Positions 52,301-61,951 of a stretch of 64,000 nucleotides of DNA are shown in pieces. The DNA comes from Melitaea cinxia (lineage: Eukaryota > Arthropoda > Insecta > Lepidoptera > Nymphalidae). Where the stretch lies: assembly GCF_905220565.1 (NCBI RefSeq), contig NC_059421.1:9693501-9757500 (forward strand). The letters are read 5' to 3'. The translations under genes were made by a program, and so were the position numbers. Positions within the stretch are counted from its first letter, which is position 1, and each line of letters opens with the position of its first letter. The notes under the pieces are model-generated. The model was not told the DNA's origin and did not search any database. It saw nothing but the letters and a program-made list of their open reading frames with translations.

Positions 52301-52995
52301 AATTGCCTAAGTTCGAACGAAGTAAATGTGGATGATGTGGATATATTTTATTGTATCTTGGGTTTAAAATTGTGTAATGTATGTGACGCCACTCTGCAGA
52401 ATAGAGCTTAGTATTGTTTAAAATGTAACATCTTTGTCTACCTATTTTCGTAATACAGTGGATTTGAATCTAATTTATATATTATATCTTTCTTTATTTT
52501 CAAATGTGTTGCAAGCAAGTAAAAGAATGTTTCGAAGTGTAAATTATAAATTACATGGCTTTGAAAGCTTATTGAAGTAATGTAGGTAAATTGTCCTTAT
52601 AATCAAGTTATTATGAAATAAGATACTAATTTAATTTTTACAGTATCAGTAAGCTTTAATTTTTTCTTATCTTATCTAGAGACACTTATAGTTTTAAAAT
52701 AATTATTACAGAACTACTAATAATAAATTACTCAACTATAAATTGTAAGTAGCCCATTATCTTTTTTCTTTTTTACGTAACTAAACATCTTTGACACGTA
52801 GAAATAGCTTTAAAAGTCCTACTTTATTACGTACAAAAATATAAATAATTTCTAAATTAAATTAAATATTTTTAGACCTAGTCAAACGACTTACTCTGAA
52901 TCAGCCAATACCTTACTTACACTCCGTAGCGTGCATTCCATATAGGCAGAAAGGCACTGCCTACCTTGTCATGTTACTAAAATTGATATATAAAA
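52301..52995. other. Unassigned AT-rich interval
   Basis: Nothing recognised. Confidence 0.4.
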
Positions 52996-52997
52996 CT

Positions 52998-53225
52998 ACA
53001 TACATTACATATTTTTGAAAAAGACATAAACCATAATTCAATTTAAATCCGCTTCAATTAAAAAACACGCCGTCATATATGCGATATCAGCGCTTCGCGC
53101 GAATCGACGACGGGACTTTTATGAAACTCATGCCTACAATCGCTAACAAAATGTTAGCAATGACAGTAGGACATTATACAATCCTACAATTTTATAATGT
53201 CGCGCGTCATATGGAATACGAACAA
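52998..53225 (+). repeat. Family J repeat
   Basis: TACATATTTTTGAAAAAGAC, CGCGCGAATCGACGACGGGA and AGTAGGACATTATACAATCC. It has the same order and boundaries as 37786-38000. Confidence 0.75.
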
Positions 53226-54400
53226 AGTATTGTGTTTTTAACATTGGTCGGTTTAACAGTGCGAGTAGGCACAGCCTAAGAATAACCTTTCAAATCAAAT
53301 TGTTTTGAATTCGATACCTATGTTTGACACAAACGAAATTATCAGAGTGCCAGCCTTATGAGGTCACAGTCTATCCAGTAACTGATTGTATTTGTATGCC
53401 TGCATTATTATAAGTATAAATGCACTTTACGTGTCCAATAATTTACTTGTATGTTCTTGAAATTATCTAAAAGCTTCTATTCCAAATGGAAAATGGAAAT
53501 AAATTAGGAAAAAATTGCGAGAAAGTAGGTGCAGTATGGCTAGTCATTTTTTTTTTGAAAGCCTACTCTGTCTAAAATCCTTAAGCACGCCTCTGCTTAC
53601 ACTTAACGTTTACATGGAGTAATTGACAGATAGTCAATACTCGAATATTTGAAGAGAACGCATCCGACATATTGAAATCTGAATCAAAGGTTACCAACGC
53701 TAATTTCACTTTTATCAAAATTGGTATGTAGATAACATTTGTCAATTGTTAATATAATGCGACAGTGAAACCGAAAAAAAAAAGGAATTTAAAAATTGCT
53801 TGAAGAAAATATAATGTACAATGTCGATAGCAAAATATCGTATAAATTAAAAATGTCAAATGTATCATCATTAAAGACATACAACAAATTATATACAACA
53901 AATTATCTCTTGTCTTCTGGTGGAAATTAGTACTAATATGTAACAATATGATTTACCTCCTTATATTAGTATATGGAAAAATTACCGATTTATGGATAAT
54001 TAAGCTCTGCTTACTGTTCTTAAAATTAATGGTAATTATGACAAAATACCACAAAATACGCAATAATAATAACATTATCAAAAATTTCTTTACTATTACA
54101 ATACGGTAACAATACGTATCCGCCATTTTCTCACGCATGATTGTTAGCTCGACAAAGCAATATGGCGGACTATCTGTGACAGGCCGTTCACACGAAACAA
54201 TGATGCAATCACGGCGGTAAATACGATGTTTTTATAGTTTTTTATTCAATTTACACACATTTATACCGGTTTTGTGGCACGACGTATTACTTTTGTTTAA
54301 TTAATTGAATACTTGCGTGTTAAATTAAAAATTACGTTGAATATCGCCCGCCATTTTGGAAGGGATTTTTAATTTAACGTTTAAATTTGTATTGATTTAT
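53226..54400. other. Unassigned interval with CCGCCATTTT motifs
   Basis: Mostly AT-rich. At 54118-54360 there are CCGCCATTTTCTC, ATATGGCGGACT, CACGGCGGTAAA and CCCGCCATTTTGG, a local cluster of ATGGCGG-type motifs. No transcript evidence. Confidence 0.3.
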
Positions 54401-54401
54401 T

Positions 54402-54605
54402 GAAGTAAAACTTCTTTACGCGTGACTTGGGGAGTAAGCTGTTGAATGCGTTACAAGAGCGTAATGAAAAGTGTGATCGGGCGCTGCGAACGGAAGTTGA
54501 GAGAGAGATAGAGAGAGTTGAGTTTCGTTTAATACTGTCATAGATCAAGTAAAAATTACTGATGATGAATTACTGGTGATCTAAAGCACACTCGTTTTCT
54601 TTTAT
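54402..54605 (+). repeat. Family L element
   Basis: TGAAGTAAAACTTCTTTACG, GACTTGGGGAGTAAGCTG, GTGATCGGGCGCTGCGAACG and AAAGCACACTCGTTTTCTTT. Confidence 0.85.
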
Positions 54606-54816
54606 TATTATATATATATATATCAATAGGTCGACAAACAAGCGTACGGCTCACCTGATGGTAAGAGATTACCGTAGCTTATAGACGCCTGCAACACCAG
54701 AAGCATCGCAAGCGCGTTGCCGACCCTATCCCCAATCCCCCAGGATCTCTGGTCTACTACCCCAGTCGGCTGCTCCAGATTTTGAGCAGGAAATTCCTGC
54801 TGTGCCCTACCTCAGT
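54606..54816 (-). repeat. Family B SINE with internal deletion
   Basis: (TA)n then CAATAGGTCGACAAACAAGC, CCTGCAACACCAGAAGCATC and a deletion joining GATCTCTGGTC to TACTACCCCAGTCGGC. The end is TGCTGTGCCCTACCTCAG. Confidence 0.85.
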
Positions 54817-54817
54817 T

Positions 54818-54890
54818 ATTTAACCAATTACTACTCAGTTAACTACTCAGTAAACTACTACTCAGCTAACTACTCAGTTATATAACGTAT
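54818..54890. repeat. Short imperfect tandem repeat
   Basis: Units of ACTACTCAGTTA repeated about five times with small changes. Confidence 0.75.
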
Positions 54891-55270
54891 TTATACAGAT
54901 AATTAAACATGAAGTCTGTTATAAACAAAACAGTAAACTTGTTTTACATAAAGTTAATCCATCAAAATAAGTAAAACGTAAATTACGTTCTCAAACAGGA
55001 GAGCATCTCATAAGAAATACAATTTCATCTGTCTGTCTGACAGACGGACAGACAAATTGCTTGATTCAGTAGTGATATATTACCTTTAAATTGTGTTAAA
55101 ATGCTTTTTTAACTTTATTAGACTTCGAATAGGTATTTCTAGTGCTTTAACAATATTTATGTTTTACTAGTGTTTAAATGCGTTAGCTACGCCTTACGAT
55201 TACACGATTACCATTTCTCGATGTATTAGGCCATATTTTAAATAGATTTTGTATCGGCGGTAGCTTCTTT
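54891..55270. other. Unassigned AT-rich interval
   Basis: It contains a short inverted stretch CATCTGTCTGTCTGACAGACGGACAGACA near 55028, written here only as a landmark (TCTGTCTG / CAGACGGACAGA). Confidence 0.4.
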
Positions 55271-55274
55271 TTAA

Positions 55275-55710
55275 CCGACTTCCAAAAAAGGACGGGTTCT
55301 CAATTCAATTGTATTTTTTTTTATGTATGTATATTACTTCAGAGCTTTTGACTGGGTGGACCGATTTCGACAAAATTATTTTTAATCGAAAGGTGGTGTG
55401 TCATTTGGTCCTATTTAAATTTATTTGAGATCTAACAACTGCTTTTCGGGTTATATCTAATAATGCGTTTTTAGTTGACTATTTTTTTGTCGACCTACGT
55501 TGTATACCACATAACTTTTTACTGGGTGTACCGATTTTGATGATTTTTAATTTAATCAAAAGCTGATGTTTATCATGTCGTCACATTTAAATTTCATCGA
55601 GATCTGATTACAACTTTTTGAGTAATCTTTGATAACGCATATTTACTTATCTATTTATTCGTCTACCTACGTTGTATTACTTGTCGATGTAATTGAAGTC
55701 GATTTTTTTT
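55275..55710 (+). mobile_element. Family H element, short complete copy
   Basis: It starts AACCGACTTCCAAAAAAGG and ends GATGTAATTGAAGTCGATTT. There are two TACTGGGTG-type units. It lacks families I and J, so this is probably the basic form. Confidence 0.8.
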
Positions 55711-55767
55711 CATTTGCGAACAAACACAATTATTTAACTTTAATTTATTAACAAACCCTTTTAAAAG

Positions 55768-55985
55768 TTAAGTTATCAAAGTGATTGTGTATATATACAA
55801 GAACTCGACAACAACCGTCGGGGCGTTAGCCCGCCAGACACAACACCCGTCTGGTTGGAGGATCCTTTGCAATGGCGGACGAGGAACTGAACACCTCGTT
55901 CCTCCACATCCCCAAACTAGTGACCCCGACGTGATTCTTCACACTCCCAAAAAGCAACTACTCGCACCGCTACACCAAAGCGGTT
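55768..55985 (+). repeat. Family M (LTR-like) with adjoining open frame
   Basis: TATA-like GTGTATATATACAAGAAC, ACAACAACCGTCGGGGCG, ACACCCGTCTGGTTGGAGGA. After GGATCC the sequence continues as TTTGCAATGGCGGACGAGG, whose frame (MADEELNTSFLHIPKLVTPT) stops after 20 codons. It could be the start of an LTR-element coding region. Confidence 0.5.
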
Positions 55986-55987
55986 GT

Positions 55988-56285
55988 TATTACATACATA
56001 CATATATACATACATACATACATATAATCACGCCTCTTTCCCGTAGGGGTAGGCAGAGACCACTTCTTTCGACTTGCTACGATCCTTACATACTTCTTTC
56101 GCTTCGTCCACTTTCATTATTCCCTTCATACATGCTCTTCGATTTAAGGTACTCTTGACCTGGCCTTTTTTCAAGACGTCCCTTATTTGGTCTCGGAACG
56201 TCCGCCTAAGTCTACCCCTTCCAACCCTTCTATCCACACTCGCTATATAAAAAAGTGTATACACTTTTTTCGTCATCGTCCATAG
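55988..56285 (-). pseudogene. LINE C-terminal coding relic with (TATG)n tail
   Basis: The reverse frame (56276 down to 56028, 82 codons) includes RRLRRTFRDQIRDVLKKGQV..., STLNRRACMKGIMKVDEAKE and VCKDRSKSKEVVSAYPYGKE before a stop. This layout matches the post-RT end of a LINE abundant in Lepidoptera. On the 3' side a CATA/TATG simple repeat (55990-56022) forms the tail. No upstream RT domain. Confidence 0.6.
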
Positions 56286-56289
56286 AGAG

Positions 56290-56825
56290 CCGGTTGTTAT
56301 TAGTTAAAATATTAGTATAGATTACACAATATTAGTCATTACTTAAATTATACAAAGTTGAAACAATGTAAGCGCTTCGAAAAAATACAAACTCACTTTA
56401 AATAATTAAGGGTTTATTGTTTTTTTACTCCGCTCAACGTTTAATATGAACAACAATGGTACGCAGCAGATTAATAAATGTTCGATGGATTTACAAAAAC
56501 ATTGTTTTTGTATTATCCCTTCTTCATTATTATGTCGTTGTTTTTTTTTTTTAATTTTCGTTTTGTTTTAGAGAAATTTGAGTTTTGTCCGTCTTTTTGG
56601 AAGCTCGTTTGTCAATATCATATTAAGGAGCGCGGCGGTTACTAAATGCTACAAATCCGGTAAACCAATGGTTTGTAGATACTTCAACCTTTCCACTGCA
56701 CCAGGTATCATTTCATGCCATGTAAATTTCTTTTGTTTTCTGTCTATTCCGCTGTCAAACTGCTTAAACAGTTTTGTGGGATTTTGTTATTACTGTTATT
56801 ATAAAGTTACCTATTCGTTAATTAC
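56290..56825. other. Unassigned interval, possible exon-like stretch
   Basis: 56574-56704 is bounded by TTTTGTTTTAG and CCAG/GTATCA and is open in one frame. See findings; no homology recognised. Confidence 0.3.
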
Positions 56826-56827
56826 AT

Positions 56828-57350
56828 AGTATAGAACAAAGTCGCTTCCCGCTGTCTGTATGATTAGATCTTTAAAACTACGCAACGGCTTTTGATGAGG
56901 TTTTCTTTAGTAAATAGAATGATTCCAGAGGAAGGTTTACATGTATACGCTTCAGCCTGTAATATCCCACTACTGGGCATAGGCCTCTTTCCCCATGTAG
57001 GGGAAGGATCAGAGCGCTGCTCCAATGCGGGTTGGCGGATATATTCCCTACTATGAGTAACAATCGCTATCAGGTGTATATGATAACAACCGGGACCGAC
57101 GACTTAACGTGCTCTCCGAGGCACGGTGGGGATACCCACAAGGACTGTACAAACACCCAGACCACGGCAAACACCTGTATGGTCAATACAAATGTTTGTC
57201 ACGTGCGGGGATCGAACCCGCAACCGCCAGCGCAACAGGTACACTGTGACCGTTGCGCCAACGCGCGTTTACATATATACATGCATTATATAGTAGAGGA
57301 ACACTGATAGTTTTTGCAACCGTGCAAAGCCGGCGCGGGTCGATAGTTAG
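56828..57350 (+). mobile_element. Helitron-like element interrupted by a family D SINE
   Basis: Left part 56828-56942 (ACAAAGTCGCTTCCCGCTGT, AAAACTACGCAACGGCTTTT). Right part 57267-57350 (ATACATGCATTATATAGTAG, GTGCAAAGCCGGCGCGGGTC). It is the sister of 38930-39320. Confidence 0.75.
56943..57266 (-). mobile_element. Family D SINE, full length, with 8-bp TSD
   Basis: GTTTACAT occurs at 56935-56942 and 57267-57274. In reverse, the head at 57190-57266 has GTTGGCGCAACGGTCACAGT (box A) and GCGGGTTCGATCCCCGCACG (box B). The body ends GATATTACAGGCTGAAGCG. This gives the full unit of about 324 bp. Confidence 0.85.
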
Positions 57351-57430
57351 TAAATAAAATTAAAAAGACCTCTCTCACGTATTTATCACTAATATATAAT
57401 AAAATAAAAGATTGAACATTTTTTTTCCAG

Positions 57431-57575
57431 AAACATAAATAATGCTCATCATACTCCTCCTGATAACTGGAGCCACAACTCAAGAGGAATCAACTCCAGC
57501 TAGCCTCCTTCGACCCAGGAATTTTAATTACCACCCATACCAGTTCTTACAGGAAAATGAAGTTAAACCAACCGA
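57431..57575 (+). CDS. Exon 1 (coding from 57442) of an unrecognised secreted or membrane protein
   Basis: The exon follows a strong acceptor (T-run then CCAG at 57427-57430) and ends at a GTAAGT donor (57576). Because an acceptor precedes it, at least one upstream non-coding exon should exist; I could not place it. The first ATG, at 57442, starts MLIILLLITGATTQ, a compact signal-peptide-like segment. It is followed by a hydrophilic region rich in P, N, Q and Y. The exon contributes 44 codons plus two bases (GA), completed by A of exon 2 to give Glu. I do not recognise the family. Repeats do not overlap this exon, in contrast to nearly all other open frames in the window. Confidence 0.8.
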
Positions 57576-57715
57576 GTAAGTTACGAAGTTCTTCCATATT
57601 TTAAATGAGAATAAAAAAATAATAACTGATTTTTTAAATAACTAAATAATAATAGATAGGCGTAATATTGCAAAATTGGAACGTGACACTAGCTAAGGGG
57701 GTTTCATAAATATAA

Positions 57716-57786
57716 TCTGCTGACAAGGACGGGGAAGGGGTAAAAAAAAACGTAAAATTCATGTTACGCTATTTATGGATGGCCGT
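57716..57786 (-). mobile_element. MITE end fragment in intron 1
   Basis: ACAAGGACGGGGAAGGGGT, then TTACGCTATTTATGGATGGCC, matches one end of the MITE at 42588-42887. Confidence 0.65.
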
Positions 57787-58029
57787 TAGATGGCCGCTAA
57801 CAACACAAAGGAATATATTCTCAACACCAATATACATCACTAATGTTCAATTTCCCACTAAACCTCCCGAAGATCTATTTTGAGCCGTTTGTCCAAGTTT
57901 AATACTATTTTCATTAAACAAGAGTCGTTAGCTGGGATGACTAAAAGTTTCGTTCATCTGTTGTATTGATAGCTTTTACTATGGATTTCTCATTAGCAAC
58001 TGGTAATTATTAAATTATATTAAACATTT

Positions 58030-58215
58030 TGACTTATTATCTTATAAACAAAATTCTCGTGTCACACTGTTAGTTAAGATAGTCAACGGCTGGACCGATT
58101 TTTATGAAATTTTGTGTGCATATCGGGTAGGTCTGAGAATCGGCCAACATCTATTTTTCATACTCCTAAGTTAACGGGTGGGGGATTAAGGGGCTAATAA
58201 CATAAATGGCAAAAC
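58030..58215 (+). mobile_element. Helitron-like family F element in intron 1
   Basis: AAAATTCTCGTGTCACACTG, TGAGAATCGGCCAACATCTA, and end GGCAAAACAATCTAGT with the GTTTGCGGGGTCAG part deleted. It ends only 34 bp before exon 2. Confidence 0.8.
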
Positions 58216-58249
58216 AATCTAGTACTATCGTAATTCATATTACTTCCAG

Positions 58250-58595
58250 AAAAGGACCAGTCCTCTTCCCAAACGACGGACCACCACCACCAAGACGTCC
58301 CCTGGTGGTGACATCGCGACCACTGATCGAATCGATCATCAGAAGTGATCTAAACCCAAATCCACCAGAAACCAACAATTCCATCCCCCAACCTTCAGAA
58401 ATAAATAACATCTTCAAACCATACGCAAATATTAACCAGAACTTCGGTCAAGATCTCTTTGACAAAGATATTCCAGATGCATTTAATAATGTTGAGTACC
58501 AAGCCAGTTCGTACCCAGGAGTACCTTATGCAGATAATTTGAAGAATGGAAGACGAAATGGATTTTATAGGAACAACGATTATATGGATTACGAG
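58250..58595 (+). CDS. Exon 2 of the secreted or membrane protein gene
   Basis: It is bounded by acceptor TTACTTCCAG (AG at 58248-58249) and donor GAG/GTAAGTG (58596). One base completes the split codon and 115 full codons follow, ending in phase 0. Residues 46-62 are proline-rich with PPPPRRP, then VVTSRPLIESIIRSDLNP (about 64-81), an N/P-rich stretch with a possible glycosylation site NNS, and a Y/N/D-rich end (NNDYMDYE). No cysteines are seen, so a disulfide-rich fold is unlikely; it looks extended or disordered. The frame reads backward into intron 1 and the Helitron-like element by chance. Function unknown. Confidence 0.85.
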
Positions 58596-58961
58596 GTAAG
58601 TGCTGATATTGCTTACTCCATGGGATTTTTATGTTTATTATGGAAAGTGCCCATAACCCATTTTTGAATAGAAATAGCCTAATCAGCCTGTGTACTTCTT
58701 AAATCTGAGCATATATTCAGTTCCGTTAAGACTACCCGAACATCGAACATATATCGACTTAATTTTTAATAATTAACTACACCTCGCTACTTTACCGGCT
58801 TAATTTCCCTATCCCTTGGGAATATCAACGTACCAATTTTAATTATAATCAGTTCAGTAGTTTTCGAGTGAAAGAGCAACAAACATAGATTCAACAAACA
58901 AACATGAATTCTTAAAAAGTTTCACATTTATATGAGTGATAAAAAAATTTTTTTTTGTTAG
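58596..58961 (+). other. Intron 2 of the three-exon gene
   Basis: GT-AG intron of 366 bp. It contains CAGTTCAGTAGTTTTCGAGT at about 58848, reminiscent of Helitron-like interiors, but no complete element. Confidence 0.6.
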
Positions 58962-59093
58962 TATATACTGGATACGTATCAATTATTGTTATTCTTGGGC
59001 TTAATGGCTTTCAGTTGTGCCAGGGGCACTGTCGATTTCGCCAATGTCACGTGGGATAGGAAAGACGCGAAGGACAATGATCCGTGTGGTTGA
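58962..59093 (+). CDS. Exon 3 (terminal) of the secreted or membrane protein gene
   Basis: A poly-pyrimidine tract and TTAG (58960-58961) precede it. An in-frame TAG at the junction shows that the exon cannot start upstream without splicing. In phase 0 it encodes 43 residues and then TGA (59091-59093). Residues 168-177 (LLLFLGLMAF) are strongly hydrophobic, followed by SCARGTVDFANVTWDRKD and a charged end ...DNDPCG. The hydrophobic stretch is short for a membrane helix; it could anchor the protein or be buried. An alternative acceptor (GGCTTTCAG, about 59016) would give a different short ending. The total product would be 203 residues. A possible AATAAA (59329-59334) lies in a family K LINE piece. 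Confidence 0.6.
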   Translation, partial: YILDTYQLLLFLGLMAFSCARGTVDFANVTWDRKDAKDNDPCG

Positions 59094-59247
59094 TATTGTA
59101 AGCTACATTGATTATTGCAAACAGAAAAAAAAAAGTCTGACTTTTGTTGTTAAACCACAACCTGAAGCAGATAAAGTATCAAAACAATGCCAAGCTATCA
59201 ATGAATTGATTACAAAAAACATTGTTTATATTTTGATAGGAGAAACT

Positions 59248-59545
59248 CAATCAAAATCAAAAACAACTTTATTCAAATAGGCTCCAAGAGCACTTTCGAA
59301 TCGTCATTTTACAAATTAAAACTTTAAAAATAAATTATTATATTTGTAGAAGTGAAGCTACCACCGATTCGGAATGTAGATTCTGCAGAGAAGAATCGAC
59401 AAGAAACTCCGCAGTTACTTGAAAAATAATATATAAACTGTGTTTTAGTACAAAATTAGTAACAAGTTGCATGAAATACAGCGTCACTACGTCCACACAT
59501 CTTTATCAACTATGTAACCCTGCACCGAATGATAAGCTTTATCCA
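59248..59545 (-). repeat. Family K LINE 3' end
   Basis: ATCAAAATCAAAAACAACTT, GAGCACTTTCGAATCGTCAT, GATTCTGCAGAGAAGAATCG and CCCTGCACCGAATGATAAGC. Near identical in layout to 8452-8770. Confidence 0.85.
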
Positions 59546-59599
59546 TCATATATCATATAATTGACAAGCGCGAAGTCATGGACGATAGCTAGTTTAAAA

Positions 59600-59915
59600 T
59601 ATCATCATCATCATCATCATTTAAGCCTATTGCAGTCCACTGCTGGACATAGGCCTGCACAAGTTCGCGCCAAAAATGCGTGAACTCATGTGTGTTGCCC
59701 ATAGTCACCACTCTGGGCAGGCGGTTTGGTGACCGCAGGGCTAGCTTTGTCGCACCGAAGACGCTGCTGCCCGTCTTCAGCCTGTGTCTTTCAAAGCCAG
59801 CGGTTAGATGTTCCAAGGTGGTAGTGGAACCTTGTTATCTCTTAGTCGCCTCTTACGACACTCACGGGAAGAGAGAGGGGGGCTATATTCTTTGGTGACG
59901 TAGCCACACAGCACC
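59600..59915 (-). repeat. Family A element with (ATC)n tail
   Basis: ATCATCATCATCATCATTTA, RTE end, body with a 30-bp central deletion near 59810, and a 5' end GACGTAGCCACACAGC. Confidence 0.85.
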
Positions 59916-60440
59916 ATATTTTGTATAGTTTAAAATATACAGATTTTCAACAAAGTTGTTACATACAAAAATACTCTAGGTTCTAATAAATCTTTATGAG
60001 AAATTTAAATTTTCGTAAATAAGCAAATATTCTAATAATTAAGCTCCATTGTGCAATAACTTCAAAGTTAATTATTATGTCTGATTCAAAAACAAGATCG
60101 TAATTAAGAGGCTTCGTGGGTTTTATTACAATTAATATCGATTAATAGACCTTAAATGGCGGTTATTAGAATAATAATTGAGAAATATTGCTGTATTAGC
60201 ATCGCGTTTGTTAAATTTTGTACCAATTTGACAATAATAGCATCTCCCACCATAAATCTACCATAAATCAATGATTTATGGTATGAAAAGATAAACGACA
60301 AAATCATTGATCTACACTTTTCTTTTTATGGGACTTTAGCGATTGTCATTTATAAAGTCCCTACGTTATGTGATATGTTTCTTAATCTAACGGCTTATGC
60401 TGATACTAAATACTCAAAAACACAACTGATTTTATTAAAA
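59916..60440. other. Unassigned AT-rich interval
   Basis: It contains the palindrome ACCATAAATCA-A-TGATTTATGGT at 60260-60282. Nothing else recognised. Confidence 0.4.
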
Positions 60441-60760
60441 ACTAGCTGTCCCCGCGACTTCGTCCGCGTGGAATTCAACAAAAAAGTAATTGTTGATTTC
60501 GCAGTTATAAAATAAATAAATTACTAAAATAAAATTAGCCTAAGTTACTCCTTATGACATAAGCTATCTGCCAGTTAAAGTCCCTTCAAAATCGGTTCAG
60601 CCGTTTCAGAGATTAGTCGGAACAAACAGATGGACATATAAAATCATAAAAAATGTTATTTCGGTAAATGTACCGTGTATACACATCCATATGCATTTAT
60701 TAAAAAGCCGCTATTTTAATATTACAAACGGACACACCAATTTTTTTTATTTGTATAGAT
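60441..60760 (-). mobile_element. Helitron-like element (family G), complete
   Basis: On the minus strand it runs from ATCTATACAAATAAAAAA (60760) through TTGGTGTGTCCGTTTGTAAT and AACGGCTGAACCGATTTTGA to the 3' hairpin CGCGGACGAAGTCGCGGGGA, then CAGCTAGT. The CGCGACTTCGTCCGCG hairpin before CTAG is the expected Helitron terminus. It is the best-preserved Helitron-like copy in the window. Confidence 0.85.
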
Positions 60761-60894
60761 TTATCAACTTTTCAAACTCGGAACATGACTTTTTTTACCT
60801 ATAACTTTTTTATACGGGCTTTCTGTCGATTTAAGTCCAATCTGGTTAGTTAGACAAGAACTTTTTAACATTTTTTTTCTTTCTTTTTTTTAAT

Positions 60895-60995
60895 AAATAA
60901 TAATAATAATAAATGTCTACATAATACACATACGATCGTCTGTTCCTAAAGTAAGCAACTTAATGCTTGTGTTATAGGTAACAGCTAACTATAGT
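60895..60995 (-). repeat. (AAT)n and family E 3' fragment
   Basis: AATAATAATAATAATAA at 60895-60912. Then ACGATCGTCTGTTCCTAAAG and CAACTTAATGCTTGTGTTAT of family E in reverse. Confidence 0.65.
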
Positions 60996-61474
60996 ATAGG
61001 TATATTAAAAGTTACCGCCAGCTCTGTAACTTTACAACATATTGCATAGGCTCTCATAAATAACTTCTAGAAACCAATATGAATATGTCAATACGTCTAT
61101 CCGTCTCAATAATTTCAACTTGAGGGCATATTGTTCTACTTCGAACAAAGTTCTGCCGGCAGGCTTGAGTGACAATCCATAGGGCTAAATAGGGCATCTT
61201 CCTTATTGTGGCTATCCAGCATGACTTGCCGTAGGGTGAGTTGGATACAAGTGAAGGGCCATGAAAAGAGCGGCATAAATTGTTAATAGCTATATAGTCA
61301 AGTACCGTTTAGTGTTGTAGGCCTTAATGCCAACGATTCCCGCTTGGATTCTTATTGGATATCCATACATATTTGTGTTATCATCACAGACTAGTGGCAG
61401 TAGTAGTAGAATTGTGGTAACTAGAATTTTTTAAGGTGGGCAAAACAAGTAAATGTAAATACTCGATTTGTAAT
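60996..61474. other. Unassigned interval
   Basis: Mixed composition with GCCGGCAGGCTTGAGTGAC at about 61155. No gene structure seen. Confidence 0.4.
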
Positions 61475-61479
61475 CATCA

Positions 61480-61816
61480 TCATCATGTACTGTGTGGCTA
61501 CGGTACTAAAGAATATGGCCACCCCCTCTCTTCCCGTGGGTGTCGTAAGAGGCGACTGAGGGATAACACGGTTCCGCTACCACCTTGGAACTTAAAAAGC
61601 CGACCGGGTGGCGGAATAACCATCCGACTGCTGGCTTTGAAACACACAGGCCGAAGACGGGCAGCAGCGTCTTCGGTGCGACAAAGCCAGCCCTGCGGTC
61701 ACCAACCCGCCTGCCCAGCGTGGTGACTATGGGCAAAACACACGAGGTCGCGCCATTTTTGGCGTAAACTTGTGGAGGACTATGTCCAGCAGTGGACTGT
61801 ATAGGCTGTAATGATG
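61480..61816 (+). repeat. Family A element, full length (arm 1 of an inverted duplication)
   Basis: ACTGTGTGGCTACGGTAC to TATAGGCTGTAATGATGA. It carries the private variant CACACGAGGTCGCGCC, where other copies have CACATGAGTTCACGCC. Confidence 0.9.
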
Positions 61817-61819
61817 AAT

Positions 61820-61951
61820 CATCATCATCATCATTTCAGCCAATCACAGTCCACTGCTGGGCATAGGCCTCCACAAGTTCACGCCAAAAATGGCGCGACC
61901 TCGTGTGTTTTGCCCATAGTCACCACGCTGGGCAGGCGGGTTGGTGACCGT
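61820..61951 (-). repeat. Family A 3' part in inverse orientation (arm 2)
   Basis: ATCATCATCATTTCAGCC tail and then the reverse RTE end. 61881-61950 is the exact complement of 61696-61765, including the private variant. Confidence 0.9.

Noticed and set aside
53079..53279. 66-codon open frame in family J
   Set aside because: The sister copy at 37.8 kb has stops in the same frame, so there is no selection for coding.
59017..59280. 87-codon open frame starting at MPGALSISPM
   Set aside because: It overlaps exon 3 in another frame, cannot join exon 2 in phase, and runs into a family K repeat.
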